This document shows, one piece after another, positions 43,178 to 50,703 of a stretch of DNA of 64,000 nucleotides. The notes beneath the pieces are model-generated. The model was not told the origin of the DNA and did not search any database. It saw only the letters and a list, made by a program, of their open reading frames with translations. The position numbers were made by a program, and so were the translations under genes. Source of the DNA: Verrucomicrobiaceae bacterium (lineage in GTDB: Bacteria > Verrucomicrobiota > Verrucomicrobiia > Verrucomicrobiales > Verrucomicrobiaceae); the NCBI GenBank assembly GCA_016713245.1, contig JADJPM010000001.1:1426001-1490000 (forward strand). The letters run 5' to 3'. The number at the start of each line of letters is the position of its first letter. Position 1 is the first letter of the stretch.

Positions 43178-46066
43178 ATGCGCCTTCTCGCCGTCCGTCT
43201 CCAAAACCTCAACTCGCTCAGCGGGGCGCATGAGGTGCGGTTTGATGAAGGGGCGTTGAGCGCGGCGGGGGTGTTTCTCATCACTGGGCCGACGGGGGCG
43301 GGGAAATCGACGCTGCTGGATGCGATGACGCTGGCGCTGTATGGCCGCGCGGCGCGTTACGGCAATGACAAGGCAGATGAGATGATGAGCCGCCACACGA
43401 TGGAGTGCTTCGCGGAGGTGGATTTCGAGACGGGTGGGCGTCGGCTGCGGGCGACGTGGCGGCTGGGGAAGACGAAGACGGGCAATTTGAAGCCGGTGCA
43501 GCGCACGCTGGCGAATGCCACGACGGGCGAGATCTTGGCGGACAAAGGTCGCGAGGTGGACCCGATGATCGAATCGCTCACCGGGCTGGATGCCCAGCGC
43601 TTTCTGCGGTCTGTGCTGCTGGCGCAGGGGCAGTTTGCGGCGTTTTTGAAGGCGAAGCCGAATGAGCGGGCGGAGCTGCTGGAGAAGATCACGGGCACGG
43701 AAATCTACACGGAGCTGTCGAAGCTGGCCTTTGAGACCTACAAAGCGAAGGACGAGCAGGTGCAGCGGCTCAAAGCCGCACTCGGTGCGGTGTCGGTGCT
43801 CGATGACGAGGCGCGGGCGAAACTGGAAACCGATCTCAGTGAGGCCCGCACGACCGCCGAACGTCTCACGATCGAAAGCCAGGCCGCGACGAAGCTGTGG
43901 CATGATCAGCGCGAGCATGCGTCCATCGTGGCCGAACTGACGAAGCTGGCCGAGACGGAGCCGCAGCTTCAAACATCGCAGGCACAGGCCGCAGCGGAGG
44001 TTTCAAAGGTCAAAGTGCTGTCTGATGAGGCGAAGCAGCAGCGCACGAAACGTGAGCCGGTGTGGGAACAAGCCGCTGGTATGGCGGCGCAGAGTGATCA
44101 GCTCGAAAAGCAGCTCGCGGAAAGTCGCTCCACTTATCAAACCTGGGTGAAGGAGCAGAAGGAGGCGGCTTCACGCCGCGAAGCGGCGGAGAAAGCACTC
44201 ACGTCGCACCTTGAGGCGGCGCAGGCGTTGGAGGCTTGGTTGAAGCAAAACGCGGCTGATGCGGAGCTGGCGGAGCGATTGCCTAAGCTGCGCGTGGCCG
44301 TGCGTGAATGGCGCGTGGCCTTTGAAAAGCTGGCGGAAGGTCGGAAGCGTCATGCGGAGGCGCAAGCGCTGCATGTGAAGATCACCGAGGCGGAAACGCA
44401 GGCGGTGGCATTGACCAAAAAAGCCGCTGAAAGCGCTACGCAGGCCCAAACGGCTCGCGTCGAGCAGGAACGGCTCGCGAAGGCGCTCGAAGCCCAACGC
44501 GAGGTGACGCGGCAAGCGGAACGGGTGGCTGGATTTGACGAGCAGCGGCATGATTTGAAGCCCGGCGAGCCTTGTCCGCTCTGCGGAGCCGGCGAGCATC
44601 CCTTTGCCACGAGTGGCGCGAGTTTTGAATCCCAGCTCCAAACTGCCCGGAAGCTGCTCACGACACTGGAGAAGCAGTGCGAGAAGGCGAATCGCGATCT
44701 GGCGATGCTGGAGCGTGATCTGGCGAAGGTGGAAACGGAGGTGGGGGCAGAGCGGAAGCGAGTGGCGGAAATGCGGAAGCGGGTGACCGAGGTGGAGGCA
44801 CCGGCGGATGGAGTACTGGAGCAGTGGAGTGATGATGAAGGCAAGAGGCGGGGAGAGCTGACGATGCTTTCGTGCTCTGCCGAGCACGCCTACGGCGCTG
44901 TAGGCGCAGGCGCCAGACTGCGGAAGGACGCGTGGCAAACCTTTGGAGCCCCGCGTTCTGACGAACGCGCTTACGAGCCTGCGGAGGCTGAGCGTGAACT
45001 GGATGCGCTAGAGAAGCGGGCGACGACTTATGCGAAGAAGCTGCAGGACGCGGCGCAGCAGCGGAGCGAGCGGCAGAAACTGGAAGGCGAGATCCAACTC
45101 GTGAAGGCGGATGAGGCGGCGAAGACGAAGCGGCTGGAGGAGTTGAAGGCCGAGGGCGTCTCGCTGCGGACGAAGGCGGATGCGTTGAAGGCGCAGTTGA
45201 GCGAGCTGCTCGGTGGCCAGACGCTGGTGGAAGATCGTCAGCAGCATGAAGCGAAGGTTTTGACGACGGAGAAGGTCCTGCGCGAGGCGGAGGTGAAGCT
45301 CACGAAGCTGCAAACCGAACTCGCGGCGCTGAAAGCAAAGCTGGAGCAGCTCGAAGCGCGGCGGAGGCCTTTGGCGGAGCAGCAGGTGTTGAATGCGGAG
45401 GCACTGGCCGAGCTGGAAACGACGGCGAAGGCGCTGCATCAGGCTTTTGCCACGAAACGCACCGAGGTGGGCTCGCTGGAGCAGCAGGTGAAGAATGATG
45501 ATGAGGCGAAGAAGCGCCGCGACGCCGGTGGAGCGGAATTGCAGGCAGCGGAGGCGGAGGCGCTGCGCTGGGGAAGGCTGAAGGAGCTGATCGGCTCGGC
45601 GGATGGTGCGAAGTTCTCGCGCTTCGCGCAGTCGCTTACGCTGCGGCAGCTCATCGGGCTGGCGAACGAGCACTTGAAGGTGCTGGCGGAGCGTTATCGC
45701 CTGATGGCGGCGGAAGGGGACGAACTCGATCTTCGCATCGTGGACCTTTACCAGGCGAACGTGGACCGACCGATGGAGAGCCTGTCAGGTGGCGAGAGCT
45801 TCCTGGCGAGTTTGGCGCTGGCTTTGGGGCTGAGCGAGCTGGCGAGCCAGCATCATCCCATCGACTCGCTGTTCATAGATGAAGGTTTTGGAACGCTGGA
45901 CTCAGAGACGCTGGAGGTGGCGCTGAGTGCGTTGGAGAATCTGCGAGCTGGTGGGAAGACCATCGGGCTCATCTCGCACGTCGATTTGCTCAAGGAGCGG
46001 CTGACAACGCAGGTGCGGGTGGTGCGTGGAGCTGGCGGGACGAGCCGGATCGAGGTGGTGGCGTAG
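43178..46066 (+). CDS. sbcC: SbcC-like SMC/Rad50-type ATPase
   Basis: A 962-aa protein. The N-terminal ATPase lobe (MRLLAVRLQNLNSLSGAHEVRFDEGAL) has Walker A GPTGAGKST at 37-45 and a Q-loop region FLRSVLLAQGQFAAFLKAKPNERAELLEKITGTEIY, specific for SbcC. Two long coiled coils flank a zinc hook CPLC at 466-469. The C-terminal lobe has the signature MESLSGGES (about 866-874) and Walker B DSLFIDEGFGTLD. It should process DNA hairpins and double-strand breaks with the SbcD nuclease, but no sbcD gene is adjacent (upstream is the peptidase), which is unusual. Residues about 565-604 are a non-coiled-coil insert encoded by a palindromic repeat. A 20-bp perfect inverted repeat follows the stop codon directly. 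Confidence 0.93.
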   Translation: MRLLAVRLQNLNSLSGAHEVRFDEGALSAAGVFLITGPTGAGKSTLLDAMTLALYGRAARYGNDKADEMMSRHTMECFAEVDFETGGRRLRATWRLGKTKTGNLKPVQRTLANATTGEILADKGREVDPMIESLTGLDAQRFLRSVLLAQGQFAAFLKAKPNERAELLEKITGTEIYTELSKLAFETYKAKDEQVQRLKAALGAVSVLDDEARAKLETDLSEARTTAERLTIESQAATKLWHDQREHASIVAELTKLAETEPQLQTSQAQAAAEVSKVKVLSDEAKQQRTKREPVWEQAAGMAAQSDQLEKQLAESRSTYQTWVKEQKEAASRREAAEKALTSHLEAAQALEAWLKQNAADAELAERLPKLRVAVREWRVAFEKLAEGRKRHAEAQALHVKITEAETQAVALTKKAAESATQAQTARVEQERLAKALEAQREVTRQAERVAGFDEQRHDLKPGEPCPLCGAGEHPFATSGASFESQLQTARKLLTTLEKQCEKANRDLAMLERDLAKVETEVGAERKRVAEMRKRVTEVEAPADGVLEQWSDDEGKRRGELTMLSCSAEHAYGAVGAGARLRKDAWQTFGAPRSDERAYEPAEAERELDALEKRATTYAKKLQDAAQQRSERQKLEGEIQLVKADEAAKTKRLEELKAEGVSLRTKADALKAQLSELLGGQTLVEDRQQHEAKVLTTEKVLREAEVKLTKLQTELAALKAKLEQLEARRRPLAEQQVLNAEALAELETTAKALHQAFATKRTEVGSLEQQVKNDDEAKKRRDAGGAELQAAEAEALRWGRLKELIGSADGAKFSRFAQSLTLRQLIGLANEHLKVLAERYRLMAAEGDELDLRIVDLYQANVDRPMESLSGGESFLASLALALGLSELASQHHPIDSLFIDEGFGTLDSETLEVALSALENLRAGGKTIGLISHVDLLKERLTTQVRVVRGAGGTSRIEVVA
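44870..44985. repeat. Palindromic element translated inside sbcC
   Basis: This stretch holds two small perfect palindromes (GCCTAC-GGCGCT-GTAGGC at 44888-44905; CGCGTTC-TGAC-GAACGCG at 44952-44969) and encodes about 39 residues (SCSAEHAYGAVGAGARLRKD and onward to AYEPA) that break the Lys/Glu/Leu heptad pattern on either side. The frame is kept. It looks like an intergenic-type repeat inserted into the gene. No second copy occurs in the window. Confidence 0.6.
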
Positions 46067-46120
46067 AACGAGTTTTCCAACTCGTTTCAGGGAAGGGAGG
46101 AACGAGTTGGAAAACTCGTT
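46067..46120. repeat. 20-bp perfect inverted repeat, probable bidirectional terminator
   Basis: The arms 46067-46086 and 46101-46120 are perfect inverted complements, with a 14-nt G/A-rich loop. Each arm is itself a palindrome (AACGAGTT-TTCC-AACTCGTT and its counterpart). The element starts immediately after the sbcC stop codon and lies before the convergent osmC-like gene. It has no long T-tract, so it could stop transcription weakly or act as a mobile palindromic repeat. Confidence 0.85.
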
Positions 46121-46132
46121 GTACGGCTCGGC

Positions 46133-46546
46133 TCACGCCTTCCAGACGAAGGTCACCGGCTTGTCGATGTCCGGGTGGACGCTGTGGTGGACCGGGCAGC
46201 CGAGGGCGGTGGCTTCGAGGAGCTTGCGCTCAGGGTGATCAGGCGGGAGCGGGATTTCGATGGTGATGGGCAGGCGCACGATGCGGCGCGGGCTGTCTTC
46301 ACTCATGTGCTTTTCGATGCTGACTTTCATGCCGGTGACATCGAGTTGCTTCTGCTGCGCCTTGATGCCGATGACGGTGGCCATGCAGGAGGCGAGCGCG
46401 GTGGCGACGAGGTCGGTCGGGGAGAAGGACTCGCCTTTGCCGCAGTTATCGACGGGGGCGTCGGTGATGAGGGTGTTCTTGGAGGGGCCGTGGGTGGCTT
46501 GGCAGCGGAGATCGCCGGTGTAATCGACAGTGATGGAGACAGCCAT
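46133..46546 (-). CDS. OsmC/Ohr-family peroxidase-like protein
   Basis: A 137-aa protein of the OsmC fold: DNCGKGESFSPTDLVATALASCMATVIGIKAQQKQLDVTGMKVSIEKHMSED. The two conserved Cys are in ALASCMATV and LGCPVHHSVHPDI, and the conserved Arg appears early as DLRCQATHG. Such proteins reduce organic hydroperoxides using the Cys pair. The length and the C-terminal GCPVHHSV motif place it with the general OsmC/YhfA-like branch rather than Ohr. It converges with sbcC across the 20-bp inverted repeat and has the secG terminator directly upstream. Confidence 0.9.
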   Translation of the reverse strand: MAVSITVDYTGDLRCQATHGPSKNTLITDAPVDNCGKGESFSPTDLVATALASCMATVIGIKAQQKQLDVTGMKVSIEKHMSEDSPRRIVRLPITIEIPLPPDHPERKLLEATALGCPVHHSVHPDIDKPVTFVWKA

Positions 46547-46592
46547 GGGAGCAGAGGTGGAGTGTTGGACAACGGGAGTGATGGGGAGATAT

Positions 46593-46622
46593 AAAAAGAG
46601 GAAGGCTTGGGGGCCTTCCTCT
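46593..46622 (-). terminator. Rho-independent terminator of secG
   Basis: On the minus strand a 10-bp stem AGAGGAAGGC / GCCTTCCTCT (46597-46606, 46613-46622) with a 6-nt loop is followed by a T-rich tail at about 46593-46597. It lies 26 nt after the secG stop codon and 47 nt before the OsmC start. Confidence 0.85.
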
Positions 46623-46647
46623 CGGAAATTTGGAGCTTCGGGGCCGC

Positions 46648-47184
46648 TTACTTTGGCTGAGCCGGGGTGGCGGGGGCAGCCGGAGCAGGTGCGGGTGCGG
46701 GAGCCGGGGCAGGCGTGGCGGCCGGTTTTGGAGCCTCGGGGGCTTTGGCAGCGGGAGCCGGCGTTGCAGGCGCTTTCGGGGCGTCGGCCTTCTTTTCTTC
46801 GGCTTTTGGGGCGGCGGTAGGAGCCGGAGCGGGTGTGGTCGCAGCGGCTGGGGCCGGGGTCACGGAGATCGGGCCTGGGGTAGCAGGAGCGGCGGGCACG
46901 GGTGGTGGAGCGACGGGCTTGTCACCGAAGAGGTTGAACTTCTCTGGCGTCTGCTCGCGGGCGGTGAGCACGGCGAGGGAGAGCGTGAGCACGAAAAGAA
47001 GGACGGCGAGATAGACGGTGAACTTCTGGAGGACGTTCGTGGTCTGGGCTCCCCAGACCTGACTGGTCATGGAATCACCGAAGGAGGCTCCGAGGCCCTC
47101 CTGGCGAGGGCGCTGCATGAGGACGATGAGGATGAGGAGCAGGCAGACGAGGACTTCGACCACCGTAAGAATACCGATAAGCAT
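46648..47184 (-). CDS. secG: Protein-export membrane protein SecG with long Ala/Pro tail
   Basis: A 178-aa protein. The first 75 residues are SecG: helix 1 MLIGILTVVEVLVCLLLILIVLMQ, the conserved cytoplasmic loop RPRQEGLGASFGDSMTSQVWGAQT, then helix 2 FTVYLAVLLFVLTLSLAVLTA. SecG is the auxiliary subunit of the SecYEG translocon. The C-terminal ~95 residues are low-complexity, rich in Ala and Pro (PAPAPAPAPAPAAPATPAQPK) with a Lys/Glu patch, much longer than E. coli SecG (110 aa); this tail is probably disordered. The ATG at 47184 was chosen since the SecG domain begins there and any longer start would run into the divergent MFS promoter region. Confidence 0.93.
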   Translation of the reverse strand: MLIGILTVVEVLVCLLLILIVLMQRPRQEGLGASFGDSMTSQVWGAQTTNVLQKFTVYLAVLLFVLTLSLAVLTAREQTPEKFNLFGDKPVAPPPVPAAPATPGPISVTPAPAAATTPAPAPTAAPKAEEKKADAPKAPATPAPAAKAPEAPKPAATPAPAPAPAPAPAAPATPAQPK

Positions 47185-47314
47185 AAGAGGGAAGGGGAAA
47201 GGGGGCGCGAATATGTGGGCGGTTTCCGGCTTGGCAAGCGGCATTCCGGGCTGGAGGAGGTCATTGACGCCGGGCCTCAAACCATGGCACAACGGACTTT
47301 TCCGGTCCTTTTTC

Positions 47315-48595
47315 ATGGTTTCCCCCCTCCCCCCTTCCCGTACCCGTCATGGCGTAATCGTCTTCGCCGTCCTGCTTGGTGTCATCCATTATGTGGACCG
47401 GGTGTGCTTTGGCAGCATGAACACCGCCATCCAACGCGATCTGGGCCTGAGTGACGCGGAAATGAAATGGGTGTTCTGGGCGTTCACCTTCGCCTACGCC
47501 TTGTTTGAGATTCCCGGCGGCTGGCTGGGGGATAAATGGGGTCCGCGGCGGGTGCTGATCCGTATCGTGATCTTTTGGAGCGTCTTCACAGCGTTGACAG
47601 GCGCGGTAACAGGGCTGGTTACCCTGCTCGCCTGCCGTTTCATTTTTGGCATGGGGGAGGCAGGTGGTTTCCCAAACATCACCAAAATGTTCAGCCTCTG
47701 GCTGCCGCAGGAGGAACGCGGTGTGGCGCAGGGCATCACCTGGATGTGCGCACGCTGGGGCGGGGCGTTTTCCCCGCTGCTCGTGCTGTACGTCTCCGAA
47801 CTAGTGGGTGGCTGGCGGTGGACGTTTCCCGTCTTTGCAGGCTTGGGCGTGCTGTGGGTGTTCTTTTTCAGCCGGTGGTTCCGCGATGATCCGAAGGACC
47901 ACCCACAGGTGAATGCCGCCGAACTGAAGCTCCTGGAGGAAGCCTCGAAGAATCGCTCTGAGCATATCGCCATTCCATGGCGGCGGCTGGTCTCCAGTCG
48001 GTCGGTGCTGCTGCTGTGGCTGTACTATTTTTGCATCAGTTATGTTTGGTATTTCTATATCACTTGGCTGCCGAAGTACATGGAGGTGGTGCTGAAGATG
48101 GACATGAAGGCCTCTTGGTCGGCGATGCTGGGCGGCGCACCGCTTTTCCTCGGCGGCATCGGCTGCTACGCGGGCGGTGTGCTGGCGAAAAGGCTTTCGG
48201 CAGGTTCCACTCGGGGCGGCATCAGTCGGGCGCGGCGGGTGGTGGGCGTGGCGGGCATGCTGGGGGCGGGCGGGTGCATCTGCCTGGCGCTGCAGCAGTC
48301 TGATTCCACCTGGGTAATGATGGCGCTGGGTCTCTCCGGCTTTTTCAACGACCTCTCCATGCCCGGGGCCTGGGGAGCGTGCTCGGACATCGGCGGCAAG
48401 CTCGCCGGCTCCGTCTCCGGGAGCATGAATATGCTGGGCAACATGGGTGGTGCCCTCGCCGTGCTGGCCGTGGTGTGGATCCGCGATGCCGCTGGCGGAG
48501 ACTGGAACGCACCCCTCTATGTGGCCGCAGGCACCTACCTGGTCTCAGCGGTGTGTTGGCTTTTTATCGACTCGGATGAGCGGCTGCAAGCGTGA
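47315..48595 (+). CDS. MFS transporter (anion:cation symporter type)
   Basis: A 426-aa protein with about 12 helices. MFS motifs: DRVCFGSMNTAIQRDLGLSDAEMKWVFWAFTFAYALFEIPGGWLGDKWGPRRVLI, containing the helix 2-3 loop G-W-L-G-D-K-W-G-P-R-R. The signature GMGEAGGFPNITKMFSLWLPQEERGVAQGITWMCARWGGAFSP in helix 4-5 is typical of the ACS subfamily (hexuronate/glucarate permeases). A sugar-acid or other organic anion is a fair guess for the substrate. The ATG at 47315 gives a short N-terminal tail; longer in-frame extensions would overlap the divergent secG. It is followed by a TSUP permease gene on the same strand, 97 nt later. Confidence 0.88.
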   Translation: MVSPLPPSRTRHGVIVFAVLLGVIHYVDRVCFGSMNTAIQRDLGLSDAEMKWVFWAFTFAYALFEIPGGWLGDKWGPRRVLIRIVIFWSVFTALTGAVTGLVTLLACRFIFGMGEAGGFPNITKMFSLWLPQEERGVAQGITWMCARWGGAFSPLLVLYVSELVGGWRWTFPVFAGLGVLWVFFFSRWFRDDPKDHPQVNAAELKLLEEASKNRSEHIAIPWRRLVSSRSVLLLWLYYFCISYVWYFYITWLPKYMEVVLKMDMKASWSAMLGGAPLFLGGIGCYAGGVLAKRLSAGSTRGGISRARRVVGVAGMLGAGGCICLALQQSDSTWVMMALGLSGFFNDLSMPGAWGACSDIGGKLAGSVSGSMNMLGNMGGALAVLAVVWIRDAAGGDWNAPLYVAAGTYLVSAVCWLFIDSDERLQA

Positions 48596-48692
48596 TGAAA
48601 GGGCGGCTTCTTATCCCAGCTCACCGCGTCATGGCAGCCTCTCATCAGCGGTTTGATACTCGTCACGCTTTCGCGAGGATCCGTCATCAATC

Positions 48693-49451
48693 ATGACCTG
48701 GGAAATCATCGCGCTTCTTTTCCTCGCCGGGCTCAGCGCCGGATTCATCGACGCCATCGCGGGCGGTGGTGGATTGATCTCCGTGCCGGCCTTGCTTGCG
48801 GCCGGATTGCCGCCGCAGATGGCGCTGGGCACGAACAAGATGCAATCGACCTGGGGCACGCTCATGGCCGTGCGGAAGTATGCGAAGGCCGGGCTCGTCT
48901 CGTGGCATCAAGTGCGCCTCACGGTGCTCATCACATTTGTGTTTGCCTGTCTCGGCACCTGGACAGTCACGCAGGTGAGCAATGAGGTGCTGAAAAAGAT
49001 CGTGCCGTGGATGCTGCTCGGCATCGCCGTCTATGTGCTGCTGAGTCCGGGCCTCGGAAAAACAGCCGCCAAGGCTCGGCTGGGCCTCGTGACCTTTGCG
49101 TGCCTCGCGGGAAGCTCGCTCGGCTTTTACGATGGATTCTTCGGACCAGGCACGGGCACGTTCTGGACGATGGCCTGCATCTCATTGCTTGGTTTGGAGC
49201 TTACGCGTGCCACCGCTTTCACGAAGGTGGTGAATCTCACGAGCAACATGGCCTCGCTGCTCGTCTTTGTGATTTCGGATCGCATTCACTATCCCATCGC
49301 CGCAGCCATGATCGCCGGGCAGCTCATCGGCGGACGACTCGGCGCTGGCATGGCCATCAAGCACGGCGCGGGTTTCATCCGCGTGGTCTTCATCTCGGTC
49401 GTCTTTGCGATGGTGACGAAACTGTTGTGGGACCAGTTTGCGACAGCTTGA
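48693..49451 (+). CDS. TSUP/TauE-SafE family permease
   Basis: A 252-aa protein with about eight membrane helices. IIALLFLAGLSAGFIDAIAGGGGLISVPALLAAGLPPQMALGTNKMQSTWGT is the TSUP signature (G-x-G-G-G/A-x-x-x-P-x-L-x-x-x-x-P-x-x-A-x-G-T-N), and the second half repeats it as GSSLGFYDGFFGPGTGTFWTMACISLLGLELTRATAFTKVVNLTSN. TSUP proteins export sulfite or sulfoacetate-type anions; the real substrate here is unknown. A link with sulfatase activity at the left of the window is possible but distant. Confidence 0.9.
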   Translation: MTWEIIALLFLAGLSAGFIDAIAGGGGLISVPALLAAGLPPQMALGTNKMQSTWGTLMAVRKYAKAGLVSWHQVRLTVLITFVFACLGTWTVTQVSNEVLKKIVPWMLLGIAVYVLLSPGLGKTAAKARLGLVTFACLAGSSLGFYDGFFGPGTGTFWTMACISLLGLELTRATAFTKVVNLTSNMASLLVFVISDRIHYPIAAAMIAGQLIGGRLGAGMAIKHGAGFIRVVFISVVFAMVTKLLWDQFATA

Positions 49452-49515
49452 TCACATCCTGGCATGAATCCGCAGGCATGAGCACGGCGTATTTGCCTCA
49501 ACGTCTTCTCCGCCT

Positions 49516-50700
49516 ATGCTAACCGCCCCCATGTCCACCGTCCAGTCCACGGCCCAAGGCCGCCAGTTCCCGAAGTTCGATCTCTCCCGCCTTCTCGGCA
49601 CCGTTTTCAAGCCCACCTTCGGCCGCACGATCTGCATCCTGATCGACCTGCCGGACCTCGCGGAGGCCAAAGACTATGCGTTTTTGAAAAATCCAGCGCG
49701 TGCCATCCAGAAGCGGGCGCATGATTATTTCTACCAGGGCCTCAAAAACGGCGTCGCCGATGAACTCGTGCTCAAAGGCGGTGACATGTATGCCTACACG
49801 CAGACCACCGGCAGCAACCTCGACCTGCCTGACGAGTGCGTGGACATGAGCGGCAAGCAGCTCAGCCTCGAAAAGGACATCTATCCGAACTACGACATCA
49901 TCCTCTGCATCTCCACCTTCAGCGCCACCGCCCCGCTGACGGCCTTTGCCAAGCAATATGGCTTCCGCGGTGCCACCTTGCATGGCGTGAACGAGGTCAT
50001 CCTCAACTCCGGCCTCGCCGTCGATTATGAGGAAGTGAGCGTCGATGCCGAAAAGCTGCGTCTCGCCATGACACGCTCCGATTGGGTCGAGATCGATTTC
50101 ACCGTCGAAAACGGCCCCGACATGACCGTGCGCCTCGAATTGAACCGCCAGGAAGCACAAAAGAGCCACGGCCTCTGCCAGGGTGACACCCCGGACGTGG
50201 CCAATCTTCCTGCGGGCGAAGTGTACTTCGTGCCCACCGGCGCGGAAGGCACCTTCCCGCTCAAATATGAAGACGGCACGCTGGGCAAGCTCACCGTCAC
50301 CGGCGGCCGCATCATCAAGGCCGAGCTCATCGAAGGCCAACAGAGCACCATCGACGAACACAACGCCAAGCTCGCCGACGATCCGATGACCGGCGTGCTC
50401 GGCGAACTCGGATTTGGCACGCAGGTGCTTCCCGTCTCCGGTGCCGACATCCAGGATGAGAAGGTGCTCGGCACCTGCCACCTCGCCACGGGTCGTGATG
50501 ACCATCTCGGCGGCCACATCACGCCTGCTCAATTCAAGCGTCATCAAAACGCCACGCACGACGACATCCTCTTCGCGCCGCATAAGACGCCAAACTTCGA
50601 CATCAAGCAGGCCCGCATGCATCGCGATGGCGTGACGACCGTGCTCATCGAGCACTTCCAGCCGTCGAAGTATCTGATCGACGCTCTCGCGGCGGATTGA
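49516..50700 (+). CDS. M29-like aminopeptidase (thermophilic metalloprotease family)
   Basis: A 394-aa soluble protein; a second ATG 5 codons in (49531) could be the start. The first half is an alpha/beta domain. The second half carries the M29 pattern: GEVYFVPTGAEGTFPL (Glu235), a glycine-rich GKLTVTGGRI strand, VLGELGFGTQ (Glu297), DEKVLGTCHLATGRDD (His322) and HDDILFAP (His348, Asp350), which line up with the two-metal ligand set of aminopeptidase T-type enzymes. That alignment is recalled from memory. The spacing supports a genuine M29 relative, though the N-terminal half is atypical. It has no signal peptide, so it is cytoplasmic. Its stop lies 3 nt from the convergent DUF1501 gene. Confidence 0.7.
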   Translation: MLTAPMSTVQSTAQGRQFPKFDLSRLLGTVFKPTFGRTICILIDLPDLAEAKDYAFLKNPARAIQKRAHDYFYQGLKNGVADELVLKGGDMYAYTQTTGSNLDLPDECVDMSGKQLSLEKDIYPNYDIILCISTFSATAPLTAFAKQYGFRGATLHGVNEVILNSGLAVDYEEVSVDAEKLRLAMTRSDWVEIDFTVENGPDMTVRLELNRQEAQKSHGLCQGDTPDVANLPAGEVYFVPTGAEGTFPLKYEDGTLGKLTVTGGRIIKAELIEGQQSTIDEHNAKLADDPMTGVLGELGFGTQVLPVSGADIQDEKVLGTCHLATGRDDHLGGHITPAQFKRHQNATHDDILFAPHKTPNFDIKQARMHRDGVTTVLIEHFQPSKYLIDALAAD

Positions 50701-50703
50701 TCC

